A stretch of DNA of 64,000 nt from Holophagales bacterium (lineage in GTDB: Bacteria > Acidobacteriota > Thermoanaerobaculia > UBA5066). Of this stretch, positions 1 to 8,163 are shown in pieces (position 1 is the first letter of the stretch; each line of letters opens with the position of its first letter). Under the pieces are notes generated by a model that was given only the letters and a program-made list of their open reading frames with translations, searched no databases and was not told the origin of the DNA. The stretch spans positions 62,001 to 126,000 of the forward strand of contig JADKBZ010000008.1 of assembly GCA_016714815.1 (NCBI GenBank), given 5' to 3'. Made by a program: the position numbers and the translations under genes.

Positions 1-143
1 CGCAGCAGGCCCGGCGGCTCTCCGACCGGACGATGTTCCTCCTGGAGGGCGACATCGTCGAGATCGACGCGACCGACGTCATCTACTCCGGCGAGTCGAA
101 GAGCGAGAAGACGCGCGGCTACGTCAGCGGGATGTTCGGATGA
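1..143 (+). CDS. pstB: Phosphate ABC transporter ATP-binding protein, C-terminal fragment (PstB-type)
   Basis: Only the last 46 codons lie in the window, reading from base 3 to a TGA at 141-143. The visible tail carries SDRTMFLLEGDIVE and ends in YVSGMFG. That matches the end of PstB ATPases, which couple ATP hydrolysis to high-affinity phosphate import at the inner membrane; E. coli PstB ends similarly in a Y-x-x-G-x-F-G pattern. The stop overlaps the next start (ATGA at 140-143), so the two ATPase genes are translationally coupled. The catalytic motifs are outside the window, so function rests on the tail and the neighbour. Confidence 0.75.
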   Translation, partial: QQARRLSDRTMFLLEGDIVEIDATDVIYSGESKSEKTRGYVSGMFG

Positions 144-913
144 GCGCCGAGCCGCACGCCATCGAGACCCGGGGACTCTCCCTCTGGTACGGGAGCTTCC
201 AGGCGCTCTTCGACGTCTCCACCGACATCCGGAGCGGGATCATCACCTCCCTCATCGGCCCGAGCGGCTGCGGGAAGACCACGCTCCTGCGCTGCTTCAA
301 CCGCGTGAACGAACGCTACGGGAACGTGAGGACGGCGGGCGAGATCCGGATCCTCGGCGAGAGCATCTACGATCCGGACGTCTCCCTCATCGAGCTGCGC
401 AAGGCCGTGGGGATGGTCTTCCAGCGCCCGAATCCGCTCCCCATCTCGGTCTACGAGAACGTCGTCTTCGGCCTCCGGGTCCACACCCCCCGCACCGACC
501 TGAAGCGCTCCGTCCTCGACGAGGCGGTGGAGAAGGCCCTCACCGAGGTCGGCCTCTGGAAGGACCTGAAGGACCGCCTGAAGACGAAGGCGACGGGCCT
601 CCTCCTCGAGCAGCAGCAGAAGCTCTGCCTCGCCCGCCTCCTCCCGCTCAAGCCCGAGGTCATCCTGATGGACGAGCCCGCCTCCGCCCTCGACGTCGGC
701 GGGACGCGCGCCATCGAGGAGCTGATGTTCGAGCTGGCCGGGAAGTACACGATCGTCATCGTGACGCACAACATGGCCCAGGCGCGGCGGGCGAGCGACG
801 AGTGCATCTTCATGCTCATGGGCAAGGTCGTCGAGCACGCGCGGACCGAGGACCTCTTCCTCAACCCGCAGAACCCGAAGACCGCGGAGTACATCGAAGG
901 CCGCTACGCGTAG
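140..913 (+). CDS. Second PstB-type phosphate ABC ATPase with altered signature motif
   Basis: This is a 257-residue ATPase of the phosphate-import subfamily, acting on the cytoplasmic face of the inner membrane. Walker A (GPSGCGKTT, about residues 40-48), a Q-loop in VFQRPNPLP, Walker B with the catalytic glutamate (VILMDEP, about 174-180), the D-loop SALD and the switch histidine in THN are all present. The ABC signature, normally LSGGQ, reads LLLEQ at residues 154-158, losing the serine and both glycines that contact ATP across the dimer. The gene overlaps the upstream PstB by ATGA. The likely arrangement is a heterodimer in which one composite ATP site is degenerate, but this is inference. 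PstS, PstA and PstC are not in the window. Confidence 0.85.
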   Translation: MSAEPHAIETRGLSLWYGSFQALFDVSTDIRSGIITSLIGPSGCGKTTLLRCFNRVNERYGNVRTAGEIRILGESIYDPDVSLIELRKAVGMVFQRPNPLPISVYENVVFGLRVHTPRTDLKRSVLDEAVEKALTEVGLWKDLKDRLKTKATGLLLEQQQKLCLARLLPLKPEVILMDEPASALDVGGTRAIEELMFELAGKYTIVIVTHNMAQARRASDECIFMLMGKVVEHARTEDLFLNPQNPKTAEYIEGRYA

Positions 914-964
914 GCGACCGGCCACGCGGCGGGCCCCCCTCGCGGGGAGCTGAGCCCGGCCGGG

Positions 965-992
965 CGGACACCCCGCGCGCGATCCCTATACT
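965..992 (+). promoter_or_regulatory. Possible promoter for the algI-like gene
   Basis: A TATACT hexamer at 987-992 resembles a -10 box. A CGGACA at 965-970 is a weak -35 candidate 16 nt upstream. The start codon at 1014 lacks a clear Shine-Dalgarno sequence. Confidence 0.35.
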
Positions 993-1013
993 CCGCGCCA
1001 CCGGCCCGACGGA

Positions 1014-2441
1014 ATGGTCTTCAGCACCTCCCTCTTCCTCCTCTTCTTCCTCCCCGCGTTCCTCGCGGGCTACCACCTCCTTCCCCGGCCCGCCCGGAAC
1101 ACCTTCGTCCTCCTGGCGAGCGCCCTCTTCTACGCCTGGGGCGCCCCGCGCTTCCTCTTCGTCGTCCTCGGCGTCACGTTCCTCGACTTCCACTTCGTGA
1201 AGAGGATGGCCGCGGCGAACGGCCCTGCGCGCAAGCGGGCCTGGCTCGTCGCCTCGCTCGCCATGAACCTCGGCCTCCTCGGCTATTTCAAGTACGCGGG
1301 GTTCTTCGTCGGGAACGTCAACGCGCTCCTCGGCGCCGCGGGGCTCGGCCCGCTTCCGTGGGCCGAGGTCTTCCTCCCGCTCGGAATCTCCTTCTACACG
1401 TTCGAGACGGTGACCTACGTCGTCGACGTCTACCGGGGCGTCCACGCGCCGCTCGGCCGCTTCGCCGACTACCAGCTCTACATCCTCTTCTTCCCAAAGC
1501 TCCTCGCCGGGCCGATCGTCCGCTTCCACGAGATCGCCGACCAGATCGGCGACCGCTCGCGGTACGAGACGGCGGGACGCTTCCTCGGCGGCTTCGTCCG
1601 CTTCGTCCTCGGGCTCGCGAAGAAGGTGCTGATCGCCGACGTCCTCGGGGTGACGGTGAGGAAGGGCTTCGCGCTCGACGCGGCGGCCCTCGACGCGCCG
1701 GCCGCGTGGCTCCTCCTCGCCGCATTCCTGACACAGATCTACTTCGACTTCTCCGGCTACAGCGACATGGCCCTCGGCCTGGCGGCGATGGTCGGCTTCC
1801 GCCTGCCGGAGAACTTCCGGGACCCGTTCGTCTCGACGAGCGTGACGGAGTTCTGGACCCGCTGGCACGTCACGCTCTCGGCGTGGATGCGCAGCTACCT
1901 CTACGTCCCGCTCGGCGGGAACCGGCTCGGAACCCGCCGGACGCTCGCGAACCTCTGGATCGTCTTCCTCGTCTCCGGCCTGTGGCACGGGGCGGCCTGG
2001 CACTACGTCCTCTGGGGGGCGTGGCACGGGCTCTTCATCGTGGCGGAGCGGACGGCCTTCGGCCGGCTCCTCGCGAAGGCCGGCCCGGTCGCGGGTCGGG
2101 CCTACGTCTTCCTCGCGGTCGTCGCCTCGATGGCGCTCTTCCGTCCCGCGGGCCTCCTCTCCGAGAACCTCCGGACCCTCGCCGCCCTCGCCGGGGGCGG
2201 CTCCGGCACCGCCGCGCTCCCGCTCGACCGGGAGTTCGCCGTCACGCTCGGCGTGGCCCTCGTCTTCACCTTTTTCGCGGCGCTCCCGGGCGCCGCCGCG
2301 ATCCAGCGACTCGTCTTCGACGACGACCCGTCCCTGCCCCGCCAGCTGGCGCTCGTCCCGGCGGCGGGCCTTCTCCTCCTCCTCTGCCTTTCGATGGTCG
2401 CCTGGTCCCCGTTCAGCCCGTTCGTCTACTTCCGGTTCTGA
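1014..2441 (+). CDS. MBOAT-family O-acyltransferase (AlgI-like)
   Basis: A 475-residue polytopic membrane protein of the membrane-bound O-acyltransferase family. AlgI-type members take an acetyl group on the cytoplasmic side and pass it across the inner membrane to periplasmic polysaccharide-acetylating partners. Family landmarks are visible: the N-terminal FLLFFLPAFLAGYHLLP hydrophobic start, FPKLLAGPIVRF, YFDFSGYSDMALG, FWTRWHVTLSAWMRSYLYVPLGG, and SGLWHGAAWHYVLWGAWHG, whose His325 fits the conserved catalytic histidine (His322 in AlgI). Length is normal. The AlgJ-like partner begins 2 nt after the stop, so the pair probably acetylates a secreted polysaccharide. The polymer is unknown, as no synthase is nearby. 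Confidence 0.92.
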   Translation: MVFSTSLFLLFFLPAFLAGYHLLPRPARNTFVLLASALFYAWGAPRFLFVVLGVTFLDFHFVKRMAAANGPARKRAWLVASLAMNLGLLGYFKYAGFFVGNVNALLGAAGLGPLPWAEVFLPLGISFYTFETVTYVVDVYRGVHAPLGRFADYQLYILFFPKLLAGPIVRFHEIADQIGDRSRYETAGRFLGGFVRFVLGLAKKVLIADVLGVTVRKGFALDAAALDAPAAWLLLAAFLTQIYFDFSGYSDMALGLAAMVGFRLPENFRDPFVSTSVTEFWTRWHVTLSAWMRSYLYVPLGGNRLGTRRTLANLWIVFLVSGLWHGAAWHYVLWGAWHGLFIVAERTAFGRLLAKAGPVAGRAYVFLAVVASMALFRPAGLLSENLRTLAALAGGGSGTAALPLDREFAVTLGVALVFTFFAALPGAAAIQRLVFDDDPSLPRQLALVPAAGLLLLLCLSMVAWSPFSPFVYFRF

Positions 2442-2443
2442 CG

Positions 2444-3601
2444 ATGAAGAACGCCCCGTCGCGAGCCCTCGCCGTCCTCGTCGTCGCCCTTCTCGGCGCA
2501 CCGGCCGTCCTGCACTTCGTCCCGGGGATTCCCGAGTGGCCGCTCGCCGGCCGGTCGGCCGAGCTGGCGCCGTACCCCGCGTTCACGCTCGGCGGGTGGT
2601 TCTCGGGCTCCTTCCAGGAGGCGGCCCTCCGGCGCGCCAACCAGGCCTTCGCGTTCCGCACCTGGCTCGTGCGGCTGAACAACCAGATCGCGTTCCGCTT
2701 CTGGGGAAGGGCGAAGGCGAATGGCGTCCTGATCGGCCCCGGCCTCTTCCTGAACGACCGGCTCCACGTCGAGGCCTGGAACGGGACCGACTTCGTCGGA
2801 GAGGCGGCGATCCGCGCCCGGCTCGCCGCCCTGAGGCGCCTCGACGATGCCCTTTCCTCCCGCGGCGGCGGGGCGCTCCTCGTCGTCGTCCCGGGGAAGG
2901 CGACGACGTACCCCGAGCTCGTCCCCCGCGGCAGCAGGCCTCCGTTCGCGCCGCGCAACCGCGAGGTCTACGCCCGTCTCGCCCCCGGCGCCGAGGCCCC
3001 GTTCCTCGACCTGACGCCCCGGTTCCTCGAACACCGGCGCACCTCGCCGCATCCGCTCTTCTCGCCCTACGGAATCCACTGGACCGCGCTCGGCGCGGTT
3101 CTGGGGATGCAGGAGATCGTCGCCTCCCTCGAAGAGCGGACCGGGCGCGAGCTTCCTCGAATCGAGATTCTCGGAATCGAGGAGACGGACCGGATCCAGC
3201 CGGTCGATCGCGACATCGGCGACGGGATGAACCTCCTCTTCCCTCTCCCGAAGGTGAAGCTCGCCTACCCGAGAATTCGCGTCGCCACCGAAGGGACGTG
3301 GCGGCCCCGGGCCCTCGTCGTCGCCGACAGCTACTTCTGGAACGTCTTCGACCTGCCCCTCGCCGGTCAGGTCTTCTCGTCGCTTCGGTTCTGGTTCTAC
3401 CGCAACGAGCTCCACGAGCACGGGAAGCCGATGACGTTCCCAAAGGGAGATGCGGCCCTCGCGCGGCTCCTCTCCGAGGCGGACGTCGTCCTGATTCTCG
3501 CCTCCGATGCGAACCTCCCCCGCGTCGGCTGGGGCTTCCTCGAGGACGTCGACCGCCTCCTGGCCGCAGGAGACGGGCGGCCGGCCGGACCGGTCCGCTA
3601 G
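2444..3601 (+). CDS. AlgJ/AlgX-like periplasmic SGNH acetyltransferase partner
   Basis: A 385-residue protein with an N-terminal signal or anchor segment (ALAVLVVALLGAPAVLHFVPG), so it should act in the periplasm. It resembles the AlgJ/AlgX SGNH-hydrolase-like fold that receives acetyl groups from AlgI and O-acetylates exopolysaccharide. Expected features are GVLIGPGLFLND early in the domain, the histidine of YGIHWT (His212), and ADSY with Asp295-Ser296 as the likely nucleophile region. The reading frame is open upstream, but ATG 2444, 2 nt after the AlgI-like stop, gives the signal peptide and normal family length. The stop codon overlaps a TAGACT box of the next gene. The exact substrate cannot be told. 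Confidence 0.82.
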   Translation: MKNAPSRALAVLVVALLGAPAVLHFVPGIPEWPLAGRSAELAPYPAFTLGGWFSGSFQEAALRRANQAFAFRTWLVRLNNQIAFRFWGRAKANGVLIGPGLFLNDRLHVEAWNGTDFVGEAAIRARLAALRRLDDALSSRGGGALLVVVPGKATTYPELVPRGSRPPFAPRNREVYARLAPGAEAPFLDLTPRFLEHRRTSPHPLFSPYGIHWTALGAVLGMQEIVASLEERTGRELPRIEILGIEETDRIQPVDRDIGDGMNLLFPLPKVKLAYPRIRVATEGTWRPRALVVADSYFWNVFDLPLAGQVFSSLRFWFYRNELHEHGKPMTFPKGDAALARLLSEADVVLILASDANLPRVGWGFLEDVDRLLAAGDGRPAGPVR

Positions 3602-3604
3602 ACT
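3599..3604 (+). promoter_or_regulatory. TAGACT -10-like box before the aminotransferase
   Basis: TAGACT ends 11 nt before ATG 3616 and overlaps the preceding stop codon. No Shine-Dalgarno is visible before the ATG. The same type of hexamer precedes several other starts in this window. Confidence 0.4.
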
Positions 3605-3615
3605 CCGCGTCCACC

Positions 3616-4920
3616 ATGAGTCCAACGCTGCGCTTCACGCCGGCGCCCGAGTCGGGGGCCGCTCTCTCCGCCCTCGCCCGAGGCGTCCAGGGGTCCATCA
3701 TCTTGAAGATCGGCGCCGAGATCCGCGCGATGAAGGCGCGCGGCGAGGACGTCTGCAACCTGACGATCGGGGACTTCGACCCGGCGCACTTCCCCATTCC
3801 CCGGGCCCTCGACGAGGAGATCCGGACGGCCCTCTCCTCGGGGCAGACGAACTACCCCGCTTCCGATGGCATCCTCCCGCTGCGCGAGGCGATCTCCGCC
3901 TACTACCAACGCGAGCTCGGGCTCGACTACCCGGTCGACGGGATCCTCGTCGCGTCCGGCGCCCGGCCGCTCCTCTACGGGGCCTACAGGACGCTCCTCG
4001 ATCCGGGCGACATCGTCCTCTACCCGGTCCCGTCGTGGAACAACGAGTACTTCGTCCATCTCTCCGGAGCGCGGGCGGTGGAGATCCCGGTCCACGCCTC
4101 GTCGAACTTCTTCCCGACGGCCGAGCAGGTCGCCCCGCACCTCAAGAGCGCCCGCCTCCTCGTCCTGAACTCTCCGGCGAATCCGACCGGGACCGTCCTC
4201 GCCCCGGAAGAGCTCCGGAAGCTCGGCGAGCTCGTCCTCGCCGAGAACCGCCACCGGGCCTGGCGCGGCCGGCGCCCCCTCTACCTCCTCTACGACCAGG
4301 TCTACTGGACTCTCACCTTCGGAAGCGCCGTCCACGCGACGCCGGTCGGCCTCCTCCCCGACCTCGCTCCCTACACGATCCTCCTGGACGCCATCTCCAA
4401 GTCCTTCTGCGCCACGGGGCTGCGGGTCGGCTGGGGGCTGATGCCGCCCGTGATCCGGAGCCGGATGGCCGACATCCTCGGGCACGTCGGGGCCTGGGCC
4501 CCGAAGCCGGAACAGGTCGCCACCGCCGCGTTCCTCGGCCGGGCGGACGAGATCGGAGCCTTCCAGGCCGGGATGAAGCAGGCGCTCAAGGAGCGCCTCG
4601 ACCTCCTCCACGACGGCTTCTCGGAGATGAGGGCGGCGGGACTGCCCGTCTACGTGGTCGAGCCGCAGGGGGCGATCTACCTCTCGGTGAAGATCGGCCT
4701 CGTCGGAAAGCAGCACGGCGGCACCCCGCTCCGGACGAACGAGGACGTCCGCGCCCTGCTTCTGCGGGAGGCGGGCTTCGGTGTCGTGCCGTTCCAGGCC
4801 TTCGGCCTGAAGGAGGAGAGCGGCTGGTTCCGGATGTCGGTCGGATCGGTCTCCATCGACGACATTCGCGCCGTCCTCCCGCGCGTTCGCGCCGTCATCG
4901 AAGAGGCCGCCCGGGCCTGA
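3616..4920 (+). CDS. PLP-dependent class I aminotransferase
   Basis: A 434-residue fold-type I aminotransferase (aspartate-aminotransferase superfamily), cytosolic. The order is as expected: NLTIGDFDP near the N-terminus, TNYPASDGILPLREAI for the substrate-binding loop, NSPANPTGTVL containing the cofactor-contacting Asn, YDQVYW, then DAISKSFCATGLRVGW with the Schiff-base lysine at about Lys262, and a late SGWFRMSVGS with the carboxylate-binding arginine. Family members transfer amino groups between amino acids and 2-oxoacids; the exact substrate cannot be read from sequence. It follows the AlgJ-like gene by 14 nt but has its own -10-like box. It converges on the methyltransferase at 4939. Confidence 0.9.
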   Translation: MSPTLRFTPAPESGAALSALARGVQGSIILKIGAEIRAMKARGEDVCNLTIGDFDPAHFPIPRALDEEIRTALSSGQTNYPASDGILPLREAISAYYQRELGLDYPVDGILVASGARPLLYGAYRTLLDPGDIVLYPVPSWNNEYFVHLSGARAVEIPVHASSNFFPTAEQVAPHLKSARLLVLNSPANPTGTVLAPEELRKLGELVLAENRHRAWRGRRPLYLLYDQVYWTLTFGSAVHATPVGLLPDLAPYTILLDAISKSFCATGLRVGWGLMPPVIRSRMADILGHVGAWAPKPEQVATAAFLGRADEIGAFQAGMKQALKERLDLLHDGFSEMRAAGLPVYVVEPQGAIYLSVKIGLVGKQHGGTPLRTNEDVRALLLREAGFGVVPFQAFGLKEESGWFRMSVGSVSIDDIRAVLPRVRAVIEEAARA

Positions 4921-4938
4921 GCCCCGGGGCCCCTCACG

Positions 4939-6156
4939 TCACGCCTCCAGGAGCGCGTCCGCACGCAGCCTCTCGACCACCGCTTCGGCGACGAACTCCG
5001 GCTCGCCGCACTCCCCCGCGACCTCCTCGACCGTCCGCGTGCCGTCGAGGAGGAGGAGCACCGCGGTCGCCAGCGGATCGAGCGTGACGTTCCTGTGGCG
5101 GAACGACGTGACGCGCGGCCCGTCCGCCGCCTGGAGGCGCGCAAGGGCGCTCGCGCGGGGCCTCGGGGAAAGCGGCGCCCCGCGGGAGAGAGGGACGCTC
5201 GCGAGCTCGAGGCCCTCCTCCGCCGCCGGGACCTCTCGCGGCCCCCGCTTCGCCCCCGCCCGTACGAACAGGCCCTGCCGCAGCGTCCTCTCCCGGAGGA
5301 CGTCGAGAAGCTCTTCGCGCTCGACCTCTCCGCGAAGCCCTTCCAGGACGCGCCGCACCTCCGGCGACCACGTCTCTGGGGGCACGAAGGGCTCCTGGGC
5401 GTCGCAGAGGTAGTCGAGGCCGGCCGCCCCCGCCCGCGCCACGACGTCCCCCAGGGAAAAGGCCTCGTTCTCCTCTTCCAGGTAGTCGTGCAGGAGGTCC
5501 GCGTCGCTTTCGTCCGCGAGCTCCGCCCCCCTCTCGGCCAGGTAGCGGCCCCATGGGCCCGCCGGATCGACGACGCTGGCGGCGACGAGGGCGAGCCGTT
5601 CCCGGGCGAGCCGGGCCCGCTCCCCCGGCTCCCGGGCGCCCCCGGCGCCGGCCCGGAGGACGTCGCGGACGAGGTGGCGGAAGCGCCAGCCCGGGAGGGC
5701 GTTCCAGCTGACGAAAGCGGCGCCCCTCTCCGAAAGCCGCTCGCCGCAGACCTCGAACACCCTCCGGCGAACGGGCTCCGGCACCCAGGAGAGGACCCCG
5801 TGGGCCAGGACGTAGTCGAACGCTCCCCAGCCCTCGTCCACGTCGCCCAGGTCGCCCGCCACCAGGGAGACGTTCCGAATCCCCAGCGCCTCGACGAGAC
5901 GCCGACCCGCCCCGATCTGCCTCGCGGAAAAGTCGACGCCGACGAAACGGGCGGACGGCAGCCCGTACGCCATGCCGACGAGGTTGTCGCCACTCGCGCA
6001 GCCCAGCTCGAGGACGCGGGCGCCGGCGGCCGGCACCGGCTCGAACCCGTGCCGACGGACCGCCAGGGCGATCCGGTCGGGATGCGTGAAACGGTGGACG
6101 AGCCGCTCGTAGGGCATCGCCTCGTAGCTCTCCCGCGTCGCGTCGAGGTGCGTCAT
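4939..6156 (-). CDS. SAM-dependent methyltransferase with methyltransferase regulatory domain
   Basis: A 405-residue cytosolic protein. The N-terminal half is a class I SAM methyltransferase: YEAMPYERL, then the nucleotide-binding motif VLELGCASGDNLVGMA (about 50-65), an acidic FVGVDFS and a GDLGDVD segment. The middle region (DADLLHDYLEEENEAFSLGDVVARA...) looks like the methyltransferase regulatory domain that accompanies such enzymes. The C-terminus (LDPLATAVLLLLDGTRTVEEVA) looks like a small winged-helix module. ATG 6156 is the only in-frame start that fits the domain. Relatives are described as possible protein or peptide methyltransferases; the target here is unknown. It is divergent from isocitrate lyase. 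Confidence 0.85.
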   Translation of the reverse strand: MTHLDATRESYEAMPYERLVHRFTHPDRIALAVRRHGFEPVPAAGARVLELGCASGDNLVGMAYGLPSARFVGVDFSARQIGAGRRLVEALGIRNVSLVAGDLGDVDEGWGAFDYVLAHGVLSWVPEPVRRRVFEVCGERLSERGAAFVSWNALPGWRFRHLVRDVLRAGAGGAREPGERARLARERLALVAASVVDPAGPWGRYLAERGAELADESDADLLHDYLEEENEAFSLGDVVARAGAAGLDYLCDAQEPFVPPETWSPEVRRVLEGLRGEVEREELLDVLRERTLRQGLFVRAGAKRGPREVPAAEEGLELASVPLSRGAPLSPRPRASALARLQAADGPRVTSFRHRNVTLDPLATAVLLLLDGTRTVEEVAGECGEPEFVAEAVVERLRADALLEA

Positions 6157-6197
6157 CCGGCCCCATTCTCGCCGCCCAGTCCGCAATCCGGACCCCG

Positions 6198-6243
6198 AAC
6201 TTTGCGAAGTTGACGGCGAAACCCCGGTTGTGCTGCATTGCAG
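6198..6243. promoter_or_regulatory. Palindromes in the isocitrate lyase/methyltransferase divergent region
   Basis: Two palindromes lie between the divergent genes. AACTT-TGCG-AAGTT is at 6198-6211. CTGCATTGCAG at 6233-6243 lies in the spacer between the suggested -35 and -10 boxes of aceA. They are plausible operator half-sites, but no regulator is encoded next door. Confidence 0.35.
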
Positions 6244-6257
6244 AACTCGGATAAAGT
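6228..6257 (+). promoter_or_regulatory. Likely aceA promoter
   Basis: TTGTGC (6228-6233) and TAAAGT (6252-6257) are separated by 18 nt. A transcript starting near 6264 would have a leader of about 28 nt containing the Shine-Dalgarno AGGAGG at 6281-6286, 5 nt before ATG 6292. Confidence 0.45.
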
Positions 6258-6291
6258 CCACCCGATGTCGACCTACGACGAGGAGGCCTTC

Positions 6292-7578
6292 ATGTACCGT
6301 AGCCAGTCCATACCGGAGCTCGAGCGGTCCTGGTCCAACGACCTCAGGTGGCGCGGGATCGTCCGCCCGTACAGCGCCGCCGACGTCGACCGCCTCCGCG
6401 GCACCATCCAGATCGACTACCCGGTCGCCCGGATGGGCTCCGAGCGTCTCTGGAACCTCCTCCACACGGAGAAGTTCGTTCCGGCCCTCGGCGCGCTGAC
6501 GGGCAACCAGGCCGTGGAGCAGGTCCAGGCCGGCCTGAAGGCGATCTACATGTCGGGCTGGCAGGTCGCGGGCGACGCGAACGACGCCCTCACGATGTAC
6601 CCCGACCAGAGCCTCTACCCGGTGACGAGCGTCCCCACCGTCATCCGGCGGATCACGAACGCCCTCATGCGCGCGGACCAGATCCAGCACATGGAAGGCA
6701 AGTCCGACATCTACTACTTCGCCCCGATCGTGGCCGACGCGGAAGCGGGCTTCGGCGGGCCGCTGAACACGTTCGAGCTGATCAAATCGATGATCGAGGC
6801 GGGCGCCGGCGGCATCCACCTCGAAGACCAGCTCTCCTCGCTGAAGAAGTGCGGCCACATGGGCGGCAAGGTCCTCGTGCCGATCCACGACTTCATCAGC
6901 AAGCTCATCGCCGCCCGCCTCGCGGCGGACGTCCTCGGCGTCCCGACCGTCTTCATCGGCCGGACCGACTCCCTCGGCGCCGGCCTCATCCGCGGCGACA
7001 TCGACAAGGTCGACCAGGAGTTCCTGACCGGCGAGCGGACCGCCGACGGCTTCTTCATCGTCAAGGGGAGCCTCGACTACGCCGTCGCCCGCGCCTGCGC
7101 CTACGCCCCCTACGTCGACGTCGTCTGGTGCGAGACCTCCACGCCCGACATCGGCGAGGCCCGCGCCTTCGCGCAGGGCGTCCACGAGAAGTTCCCCGGC
7201 AAGATCCTCGCCTACAACTGCTCCCCCTCGTTCAACTGGAAGAAGAAGCTCTCCGACGCCGAGATCGCGACCTTCCAGGAAGAGCTCGGCGAGATGGGCT
7301 ACAAGTTCCAGTTCATCACCCTCGCCGGCTTCCACACGCTGAACGCCTCCATGTTCAAGCTCGCGTACAACTACGCGAAGACCGGCATGACCGCCTTCGC
7401 CGCCCTCCAGGAAGAAGAGTTCCAGATGGAGCGCGAGTGGGGCTTCAAGGCGATCAAGCATCAGCGCTTCGTCGGCGCCGGCTACTTCGACCAGATCCAG
7501 CAGACGGTCGCCGGAGGCGAGGTCGCCACCGCGGCGCTCAAGGGCTCCACGGAAGAGGAGCAGTTCGACAAGCACTGA
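6292..7578 (+). CDS. aceA: Isocitrate lyase
   Basis: A 428-residue cytosolic enzyme that splits isocitrate into succinate and glyoxylate, the first step of the glyoxylate shunt needed for growth on acetate or fatty acids. The sequence follows E. coli AceA closely: WEGI-like WRGIVRPYSAADV, GALTGNQAVEQ, SGWQVAGDAN, MYPDQSLYP, PIVADAEAGFGG, the active-site loop KKCGHMGGK with catalytic Cys187, and CSPSFNW. I chose ATG 6292 because AGGAGG sits 5 nt upstream and the N-terminus then matches E. coli; ATG 6265 in the same frame would add 9 residues. A strong hairpin follows. Malate synthase is not in the window. The wax ester and acyl-CoA ligase genes elsewhere fit a fatty-acid-using lifestyle. Confidence 0.97.
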   Translation: MYRSQSIPELERSWSNDLRWRGIVRPYSAADVDRLRGTIQIDYPVARMGSERLWNLLHTEKFVPALGALTGNQAVEQVQAGLKAIYMSGWQVAGDANDALTMYPDQSLYPVTSVPTVIRRITNALMRADQIQHMEGKSDIYYFAPIVADAEAGFGGPLNTFELIKSMIEAGAGGIHLEDQLSSLKKCGHMGGKVLVPIHDFISKLIAARLAADVLGVPTVFIGRTDSLGAGLIRGDIDKVDQEFLTGERTADGFFIVKGSLDYAVARACAYAPYVDVVWCETSTPDIGEARAFAQGVHEKFPGKILAYNCSPSFNWKKKLSDAEIATFQEELGEMGYKFQFITLAGFHTLNASMFKLAYNYAKTGMTAFAALQEEEFQMEREWGFKAIKHQRFVGAGYFDQIQQTVAGGEVATAALKGSTEEEQFDKH

Positions 7579-7603
7579 GGCGACACCTCGCCTCGAGTTC
7601 CCC

Positions 7604-7631
7604 GAAAGGGCGCGCTCCGGCGCGCCCTTTC
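7604..7631 (+). terminator. Terminator hairpin downstream of aceA
   Basis: A perfect 12-bp stem, gaaagggcgcgc with gcgcgccctttc, closes a 4-nt loop (tccg) 25 nt after the aceA stop. The following run is only weakly T-rich (gctttcc). Confidence 0.65.
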
Positions 7632-7666
7632 GCTTTCCGGGGCCCGGTAGAGACGGGAACGAGAAG

Positions 7667-7737
7667 GGGATCGGGAGAACGGGAGGTCGGGGGATCGGGA
7701 GACCAGGAGACCAGGAGACCGGGAGACCGGGAGACGG
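7667..7737. repeat. Short tandem repeat, 8-bp unit
   Basis: Five near-identical units of ggagacc(a/g) occupy 7698-7737 and are preceded by degenerate units (ggatcgggagaacgggaggt) from about 7667. The strand is purine-rich, with no reading-frame logic. Confidence 0.8.
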
Positions 7738-7803
7738 TGAGCACGTCAGTCCACTTCACCGTGCCGCACGAGTCGCGGGCGGGAGGGGTGTCCCACGGCG
7801 GCG

Positions 7804-7846
7804 CTCGCCGGGGGGCCTGAGCTTCGCGCGGCCCCCCGGACCCCCA
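7804..7846. repeat. 43-bp hairpin repeat, copy 1
   Basis: Identical to 7948-7990. It contains ccggggggcc and ggccccccgg arms around a 12-nt loop, so it can fold into a very stable hairpin. It resembles a REP-type intergenic element. Confidence 0.85.
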
Positions 7847-7947
7847 CCCTCAATCTGCGCGCCCGTCTCGTGCCCGGCCTCGTTCCGCCGCGCGACCCGC
7901 ATCGGCCCCGCTCCGCGGTCCGCCGGGGCGAGCGCGAACGCCTCGCC

Positions 7948-7990
7948 CTCGCCGGGGGGCCTGAGCTTCGCGCGGCCCCCCGGACCCCCA
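7948..7990. repeat. 43-bp hairpin repeat, copy 2
   Basis: Perfect direct repeat of 7804-7846 with start points 144 bp apart, carrying the same internal 10-bp stem and 12-nt loop. Confidence 0.85.
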
Positions 7991-8163
7991 GTCCCATCTG
8001 AGGCCGATCGTCGTGCGGACATCGTTCTCGTTGCACGCGCGCGCTCGCCTGATCCGGCGGCCTGCTCGCGGAGCCGTGCGGGTCCCCGCGCGTACTCGGA
8101 CGCCGCTCGCGGGCCTCCCCTCCCGCCCGCTCACACCCCTCGCCAATTCAAGCGCGGCCATAC

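Noticed and set aside
1358..2443. Upstream extension of the AlgJ-like frame
   Set aside because: This part is antisense-like Arg/Pro-rich sequence overlapping the AlgI gene; the signal peptide begins at ATG 2444.
7698..7737. Possible CRISPR array or direct repeat locus
   Set aside because: The units are only 8 bp with no spacers, so it is a simple tandem repeat.
7756..8022. Small minus-strand frame across both 43-bp repeats (RAKLRPPGE repeated)
   Set aside because: The repetition comes from the DNA repeat and its hairpin; there is no start signal or homology-like pattern.
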